Positions 57,967-64,000 of a stretch of 64,000 nt of DNA are shown here, one piece after another. A program made the position numbers and the translations under genes. The stretch is from Mytilus edulis (lineage: Eukaryota > Mollusca > Bivalvia > Mytilida > Mytilidae): contig NC_092345.1 of the NCBI RefSeq assembly GCF_963676685.1, positions 31,271,585 to 31,335,584 on the forward strand. Reading direction: 5' to 3'. Within the stretch, counting starts at the first letter, position 1; each line of letters starts with the position of its first letter. Below the pieces are notes generated by a model. It was not told the origin of the DNA. It was given only the letters and a program-made list of their open reading frames with translations, and made no database searches.

Positions 57967-59221
57967 CTATGCCATTTTCATCTGAAAAGCCTCTTGAGAA
58001 TGCAGAACTAAAAGAAACTCTCTCTTAAAGTCTTGGGTGGTCTCGTAAGTGGTGGAGAGCTCTATGGTATTCCCAAATGTGTGTGCTACTGGAACACGCA
58101 ACATTCCAGAACGAGTATTGAAGTTGGTCTCATTGGGGTCTAAGCGTGACGCGGGATTGCCGATTTTTTGTAAGCGTGACAAGTGAAAGTCAAATTATTG
58201 TGAAAACGGGAAATGAGGTCTAGCGGGACCCGGGAAAAGACCAAAAAAAAAGAGAATTGCTTACGTACATAGTGTAAGCGGGATACGGGAATCTGACAAA
58301 ACAGTAAGCGGGATCCGGGATCGGACCCCTCCCCACCAATGAGACCCCCATTGAAGGTTACAATAATGTCGTCTCTTGGCAAAACATCTGATCCAGTAAT
58401 GAATACCAGGAAAAGGACAAGATCATCACTATTCAGTGAGTACACGAAGTCTTTTAAGTAATATAGTGTGTTAGCCTCTTGAGGTCTGAGGTCTTCTTTA
58501 TCCCTTTGTAGCTTATCCACTACTGTCTGCGGTGTTGGGTTTAAGTTCTGGTACAAGGTTTTTAGGTCTGATGTTGTAAGAATGCTCCAAAATGAGTCCA
58601 TATGAAGAGATAGTATTCCTTGCCAAATCTGTGTACATAGAAATAATGGTTTTATAGCGATTTCTGACCGTGCCAGGTTCACCATCAGTTGTCGGAAGGT
58701 ATCTGCCTTCGGTAGAATAGAAACACCAAATTTGATGAACATGTCTGTTAAGTGGTTTATCATCCTTGGGGTTAGCTTGTTAAAATCTTTTAGAGCTGTT
58801 TTTGATACCTGTCGCTCGAAATCTGTAAGATATATTAATAAGTCGCTGAGCAACATCTCTTCATCTTCACATGGTGTACCGTGTATTATTGAAAATACTG
58901 ATGATCTACAAAGTCTTATCGGAAATACACCTGTTAGTGCTGTTCCATGGGTCAAAATTCTGCCAAGTATTGGGAAGATACTAGATTCGGAAAATCTGTG
59001 TATGGGCAAGAAACGTACATAGCATCTTTCTCCAACAAAATAAGTCTTGAACTCTGCATCCCAAAAGGCAGAAAATAAATCTTTTGTCAGACCACCTGCG
59101 TCCTGTCCAAGTTCACCCTCAAACCTTATGACAAGACGTTGACCTACCAGTTGCGGATCTTCATAAGCCTGGGTAACGTCTGTCAAGATTGACTGTCTTC
59201 TAACTGTCAGTTCTTTATTAT
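57967..59221 (-). pseudogene. HECT E3-like domain, last exon, split by a TIR element
   Basis: Starting at an acceptor (ctgtgag before 59221), the frame reads NKELTVRRQSILTDV and then the HECT N-lobe hallmark RFEGELGQDAGGLTKDLFSAFW, through to FITGSDVLPRDDIIVTFN. There a 226-bp insertion (58124-58349) with a 7-bp duplication brings a stop at about 58140. Beyond it the C-lobe resumes, TRSGMLRVPVAHTFGNTIEL, ending at TAG 57969-57967. HECT ligases pass ubiquitin through a Cys in the HTCFN-like motif; here that position is Phe (HTF), so even the uninterrupted form would not be a classical thioester-forming ligase. The upstream exon is 60584-60499. Either a pseudogene or an allele truncated before the C-lobe. 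Confidence 0.82.
58124..58349. mobile_element. 226-bp non-autonomous TIR element inside the HECT exon
   Basis: Ends carry inverted GGTCTCATTGG (58126-58136 and 58336-58346). Flanks repeat ATTGAAG (58117-58123 and 58350-58356), a 7-bp target-site duplication. Removing the element plus one duplicate restores the HECT frame exactly. Internal sequence repeats variants of a gcgggatccggg-like word. No coding capacity. Confidence 0.8.
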
Positions 59222-59454
59222 CTCACAGAAGCATTTGAAGATATTCAAGACCTGACAAAATAAATTTTACATTTTAGACAAATTTTCAACACTTTGCACT
59301 TTTTTTTTTTTTTTTTTTTATCAAATACAATACTGAAGTTAAGATTGAAAACCTACTCATATTAATCACCAAACTACCATTTTGAAGGATTTTAAGATTT
59401 GTTCCAATGATTCATTGAAATTTGTACTACTCGTTTTTTTTTTTGGTTTCTGGC

Positions 59455-60240
59455 AAAATAAAAAGATTTAAGAATTGGAAATGGACCATTTAATTTTTCC
59501 TATTATGGCCTCATGTCCATAATATTAAAACATGGTTAGATTTAGCATATCAAATAAAAACACCAAAATTTATTTTTATTATAGTTAAAATCAAACAATT
59601 TTTAATTTCGGCCTAATTTAGGTTATTTGAATATACGTTTTAGTATGTTATAAATCAAATATGTGAACATGAATTTGACAGGAAATGCGGCATTGACCAT
59701 TTAAATAATTTGATATAAAAGTGAGTTACAGTAATTTAGTTGACAACTGAACTACCTAGTGTTGTTGGACTTGTTTAAAAGAAGATGTTGCCCATTGCAA
59801 TGTCAGTTATATATACAAATGGTTATTAAAGGTCTTTCACATCTGCAATTTCTCAATGGATGTTAAAGAAATTTATATAAAGTGTTTGTTACAAAGTATT
59901 TTACAAGTTCGAACTAGAGACTCACTTGCATCTTCAACAATAGCCATGTTTTGTTAAAATTCACTATTAAAGGGCAGATAATTCTTTAAAGAGTTAACTG
60001 ACAATTTTAATCATGTGGAAATATTTGTTAATCTTTTCTGCTGATGATTCTTGCTTTTTATTTCTTTTCAATTTTTATTTGTAGATATTGAAGTTGATAA
60101 AACTATAAAACATGTTGATGAAACTAAAATTTCAAAAATCCTGTAATAAACAGTTGAAATAAAAAAAATGTAAAAAATAATCTCATTCAATTCTAAGACA
60201 TATGAATAAATGGTCCCAACTTTGATTGAATAAATCTAAA
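59455..60240 (+). repeat. HECT intron with fragments of the modular repeats
   Basis: 59545-59610 resembles the 125-bp units of 47464-49391. 59915-60110 (gaactagagactcac, agggcagataattctttaaa, gagttaactgacaatttt) is a degenerate relative of 45400-46206. Confidence 0.45.
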
Positions 60241-60244
60241 ATTG

Positions 60245-61517
60245 CTTGATATTAACAAAGGGAAAATTAGTGGACCAGATGGGATGGTAAATTAAAGGAC
60301 CAATACTGTTACGGTAGATTAATGCTTTATAGACATATGAAAAGACGGACAGCATTATTCCTATTTACTCAAAAAATTGGTTTGTGAATACATATTAGTT
60401 TTATAAAATATCAAAACTTCGAAGAAAAATATCCACGTTATTGTCCCAAAAAAGTTTTCGATACATCAGTTAACGAGAATATCTAGCAAAGGACTTACCG
60501 AAGCCGTTATCAAGACAATCTCTCGTGAATTCCTTCATAGTTGACATTGGTTTGTTGAGTAGGAAAAGTCTTGCCCTCCAATGTCTAAATGATGGTAAAT
60601 CCCCACTGATTTGAAGCAGGCTAATGATGTACCAATATTTAAAAAAGGTGACAAGCATAACGCTATTAATTATAGACCAGTTTCATTAACTGCAATATGT
60701 TGCAAAATTCTGGAACACATTTTAACAAGCAACATAAGAAACCATCTTACAAATAAATCATATTAAATGACAGTCAACACTGGTTTAGAAGTAACAGGTC
60801 TTGTGAGACCCTACTTATTATCAGTATACAAGATCTAGAAAAATAATTGGCATATGGTATTCAAATAAATGTTATACTTTTAGATTTTTCTAAAGCATTT
60901 GATATTAAAAGTCTCCCATCAAAGATTAGCCCAGAAATTAGACTTTTATGGTATAAGGAATCAAAATTTAAATTGGATAAATGATTTTTTAGCTGACAGG
61001 CAACAGAAAGTACTCTTAAATGGTGTTAAATCTTCGGCTAAATTGGCTGTTGACTCTGGTGTCCCTCAGGGAACAGGTTTAAGCCCAACATTATTTTTAC
61101 TTTTTATTAATAACTAACCAGAACATGTAACTTGCAATGCAAGACTTTTTGCAGATGACTGTTTATTGTATAGAAATGTTGAATAATAGTTCTGATGCAC
61201 AATTACTTCAAAAAGATTTATCTAGTTTAGTACAATGGGAAGTGGACTGGCAAATGAATTTTAATCCTGAAAAGTGTTATCATGGTTATGTTATACATAT
61301 TTCTAAAAAAAAAAGTAAACCTTCCGCTTTTGATTATTATTGCACAATCATGTTTTAGAAGCAGTAAAAGACAATAAATATTTAGGCGTAACTTTAAGCC
61401 ATGATCTTGATTGGGGAACACATAAACAATATTACCTGTAAGGCAAATAAAACCTTAGGTTTTCATCGTAGGAACTTGAAAAACTGCACACGTAAGGTTA
61501 AAAACCTTATGTATACA
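60245..61517 (+). mobile_element. LINE reverse transcriptase, broken, ends at the gap
   Basis: Plus strand: LDINKGKISGPDGM (60247-60288). Then, after a ~300-bp interruption, DLKQANDVPIFKKGDKHNAI and NYRPVSLTAICCKILEHILT (60610-60730), LNWINDFLADRQQKVLLNGV, SGVPQGTGLSPTLFLLFINN (to 61117), RLFADDCLLYRNVENSSDAQ with the FADD catalytic box (61140-61200), WQMNFNPEKC, and NKYLGVTL into HINNITCKANKTLGFHRRNL. Jockey/CR1-type. Frameshifts and in-frame stops show it is dead. It runs into the N gap. Confidence 0.88.
60499..60584 (-). CDS. Probable upstream exon of the HECT gene
   Basis: A minus-strand exon between acceptor catcatttag and donor gtaagt, encoding HWRARLFLLNKPMSTMKEFT and RDCLDNGF. It ends one base into a codon and joins in phase to the exon starting at 59221 (GAT, Asp), reading DNGF-D-NKELTVRRQ. 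That matches the region just before the HECT N-lobe. It sits between two fragments of a plus-strand LINE reverse transcriptase. Further upstream exons are not found and may lie in or beyond the assembly gap. Confidence 0.5.
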
Positions 61518-61617
61518 NNNNNNNNNNNNNNNNNNNNNNNNNNNNNNNNNNNNNNNNNNNNNNNNNNNNNNNNNNNNNNNNNNNNNNNNNNNNNNNNNNN
61601 NNNNNNNNNNNNNNNNN
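61518..61617. other. Assembly gap (100 N)
   Basis: Exactly 100 N, the usual placeholder for a gap of unknown size. It truncates the LINE. Confidence 1.
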
Positions 61618-62480
61618 AATTAGTCGATTTCAATTAAATTTTATATTACACAAAACCTGCTTGAAGAGTTGTTTTTCTTTTGATTTCTTGAATGGCACGC
61701 CACAGTACCCAACAAACAGATGTAGCTTCCTGTAGTAGCCAGCCCATTTTTACACTGCTTTCCACATTATGAGTGTTTTTTCCTAGATCCAAGTTAGCGC
61801 CTAACCTCCTTGGCAGCTGCACTAGATTAGTGTGTTTCTTTGTCTATAATAAATGTCCCTTATATACCAGTGGGGAGGTTTGTGAGTAAAATCAAATGGT
61901 ATAGCTCACCACATTTTGTATGCCTGAGGCTGTGTCAAAATATGTTATATGGGCAATAGTATATCCTTGATGCGTCTTCAAGTTGGTTTGTATGTCTTTT
62001 TTAAGGAGTAAAATTGGGTTTGGTGTTCAAGATTACCTGTTGTACTGTGCAGTATGTAAGGTGATTCCTGAAATTCAAATATATGTATAGCAAATCATCT
62101 ACAAATGCTCACTTATCTTCAAATACAGTACATTAAGACAAACTTATGTATCTGCTGAAGCTGATAACCAGTCTGGAGTCCTAAATCTACATTCTGATTT
62201 TGGTTGTGTTCCTGTCGCATAACTTTGGGGATTGGTGTTTGTTTTGGATATTGTTATTATTTCACCCATTTTTTACCATGGTCTTTTTCAAATTCAGGTT
62301 TTTGAATGCCACCTAAGTATCTTTTCCATGTTTTATCTTTCAAAATATTTTTCCGGATCTTTTTGATCATTTGTTTATACAGTTTATATACTGTATTACA
62401 AAGTCATGATGATTTAAAATGTCTTACTTTCAATTTTCCATACATTTTTTTGCAATGTAACCATAATCTGATGTTCAGTA
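61618..62480. other. No gene recognised
   Basis: AT-rich, with stops in all frames. LINE coding does not clearly resume after the gap. Confidence 0.4.
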
Positions 62481-62484
62481 GTTG

Positions 62485-62705
62485 ATGTTCATTGATGTGG
62501 TTCATAAGTCTTTCTCGTTTCTCGTTTATTTAATATAGTATAGACACGTTTGAATGGTTTTACACTAGTAATTTTTAGGGCATTTTATAGCTTGTTGAAG
62601 ACCTATAATGATTTACAGTACAATTTTACTTTTACAAATTGTGACTTGGATACGAGAGTTGTCTCATTGGCACTCATACCACATCTTCTTATATCTAATA
62701 ATTAC
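62485..62705 (+). repeat. Short interspersed repeat, family A, long copy
   Basis: cgtttgaatggttttacact, tttatagcttgttgaagacc, gagttgtctcattggcactc, accacatcttctt; matches 1545-1745 reversed. Confidence 0.65.
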
Positions 62706-62709
62706 TGGA

Positions 62710-64000
62710 TCTTATCGCTTGGATAACAAAGGTGACTCAATTACAGTAAATGTAATATGAATAAAAAGAAAAGAGAGAGACAACAACCTAGCAACACAAA
62801 AAGAAAAAAAGCTGTATAGGTAGTTTATTTAGAAAGGCAATGGAGGAGGAACTGATTTACCCATCCTCATCTTGTTCCAACACTTAATTAGGATCATGAT
62901 CAGGATTTATATGATATTTGGTCACAATTTCCAAATAGCTACAGAGTAAAGAAGTTTTATAAAAATGCTTTATGATGAAGCCAGTTATGATAAAAGCTTT
63001 TGGTTCAGGTTGGCTTAAAAAAGGAAAAGTAAAACATACCAATTGTAGGTACATATCATTTTTATTACATGCATCATGAAAATATGTTGTCAGTACATTT
63101 CTACCTAACCAAAACTTTCCAGAAACATCATATACATGCATAAAATATTTCAATGGTTATCAAGATGATTTAGGACAAATAGTTGTGTATACCTATGATA
63201 ACCAGTATCATACACATAGTTTGTAATTTCAACTTGTTATTTTGCCAAATTAGCAATAAGGTCCTTTCTTGAACCTGTGTACTAACCTTAAAGAACCATA
63301 AATATCATCAATCTTTAATGTAATTCTTGATTTAAAAGAAATCATAAATATTATGGATCAAAATTTGTGATATATAATTAAATTTAATAATAAAATAGTT
63401 TTCTATAGGTATATGTAAACAAACTCATTTGAGCAAATTATCTCCCCTGAAGTGACTTTTTACATAGCAAATTCACTTTGGTATTTCTGTATTTTGCAAA
63501 ATCAAATTTGATTGAAAGAAGTTGTGTGTTTAATTTTAATGGGAAAGCAACCAAATGATCCAAATAAACAAAATACATTTAAAGTTCAATATATGGTTTC
63601 CAACAAAATCTCTACATAGCCCAAAAATGCAAAAAGTTGTAAATAATTTAAACCATGATCTGCAACTACCAACACCAATGCCATATAAAGGACAAAGCAA
63701 CATTCAGATATACAAAGTGACAACCGTTGATGAATTTTCAAACTTCCTGACATGGTACAGACAATTGAGCATGTGCATGGAACGGTTAGCAATTAATAAA
63801 AATAAATGCTCCTTTCCAAAGATAAATGTACTTTTATGATAAAAATTTGCAATTCTTAAAATACATTTCTTTACAAGGAAACGTTGATGAATAATTTGCT
63901 CTAATCTAATGATGATTAAAATGTGCATTCGTGAAGATTTTATTCACTGTTACATATAGAATATAATATTTACAAATATACATATAAAATGCGAGATTCA
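62710..64000. other. Unassigned region with two weak open frames
   Basis: A minus frame 63153-62884 (89 aa, ending EIVTKYHINPDHDPN) and a plus frame 63555-63839 (94 aa, with YKVTTVDEFSNFLTWYRQLS) have somewhat protein-like composition. Neither has a recognised motif or convincing splice sites; they could be exon fragments of the neighbouring minus-strand gene or chance. Confidence 0.25.

Noticed and set aside
58732-59022. 96-aa plus-strand frame
   Set aside because: Antisense shadow of the HECT coding exon.

Overview
This is a eukaryotic, AT-rich, gene-poor and repeat-dense window. Its genes have GT-AG introns. The mix of Penelope-like elements, non-LTR retrotransposons, hAT-like and other terminal-inverted-repeat (TIR) elements, and modular non-coding repeats ending in GAC-rich tails resembles bivalve mollusc genomes, most likely a mussel of the Mytilus type. 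The species is inferred from recalled repeat families and was not tested by search. A 100-base run of N (61518-61617) marks an assembly gap.

Three host genes can be modelled. (1) On the plus strand, 4867-13503, lies a four-exon gene for a six-C2H2-finger protein of the Gfi1/Senseless family. All splice phases match, giving 368 aa. No SNAG repressor motif is visible at the predicted N-terminus. (2) On the minus strand, 54195-46623, a five-exon gene of 382 aa can be joined with every junction in phase. I do not recognise it by name, but its C-terminal half has the strand/helix layout and partial motifs of the PD-(D/E)XK nuclease fold. (3) On the minus strand, 60584-57967, is the 3' end of a HECT-domain gene. 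Its C-lobe lacks the usual catalytic cysteine, and its last exon is split by a 226-bp TIR element flanked by a 7-bp target-site duplication. An 80-aa microprotein-like reading frame with a one-base shift lies inside the first Gfi1 intron.

Layout. 1-4866: TIR element, foldback and small repeats. 4867-14040: Gfi1-like gene with minisatellite and Penelope-tail insertions in its introns. 14500-17000: 72-bp and 43-bp tandem arrays, the latter interrupted by a ~700-bp foldback element that itself carries a truncated retroelement. 17000-21100: mostly featureless AT-rich DNA. 21150-24028: degenerate LINE nested with a short repeat and an hAT-like element. 24030-30800: mostly empty, plus a TIR element and a long near-perfect palindrome. 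30830-35230: modular ~165-bp repeat array and Penelope tails. 35300-39890: nothing recognised. 39900-42850: Penelope-like element and relatives. 44500-49400: two modular repeats, with exon 5 of the second gene between them. 50200-54200: exons 1-4 of that gene. 54400-57330: LINE fragment and a tandem array invaded by a second Penelope-like copy. 57770-60590: HECT gene. 60245-61517: LINE reverse transcriptase running into the gap. 61618-64000: mostly unassigned.

The three genes show no functional linkage. The most unusual features are the splice-verified unknown gene, the dated-looking disruption of the HECT gene, and several nested foldback or TIR structures.
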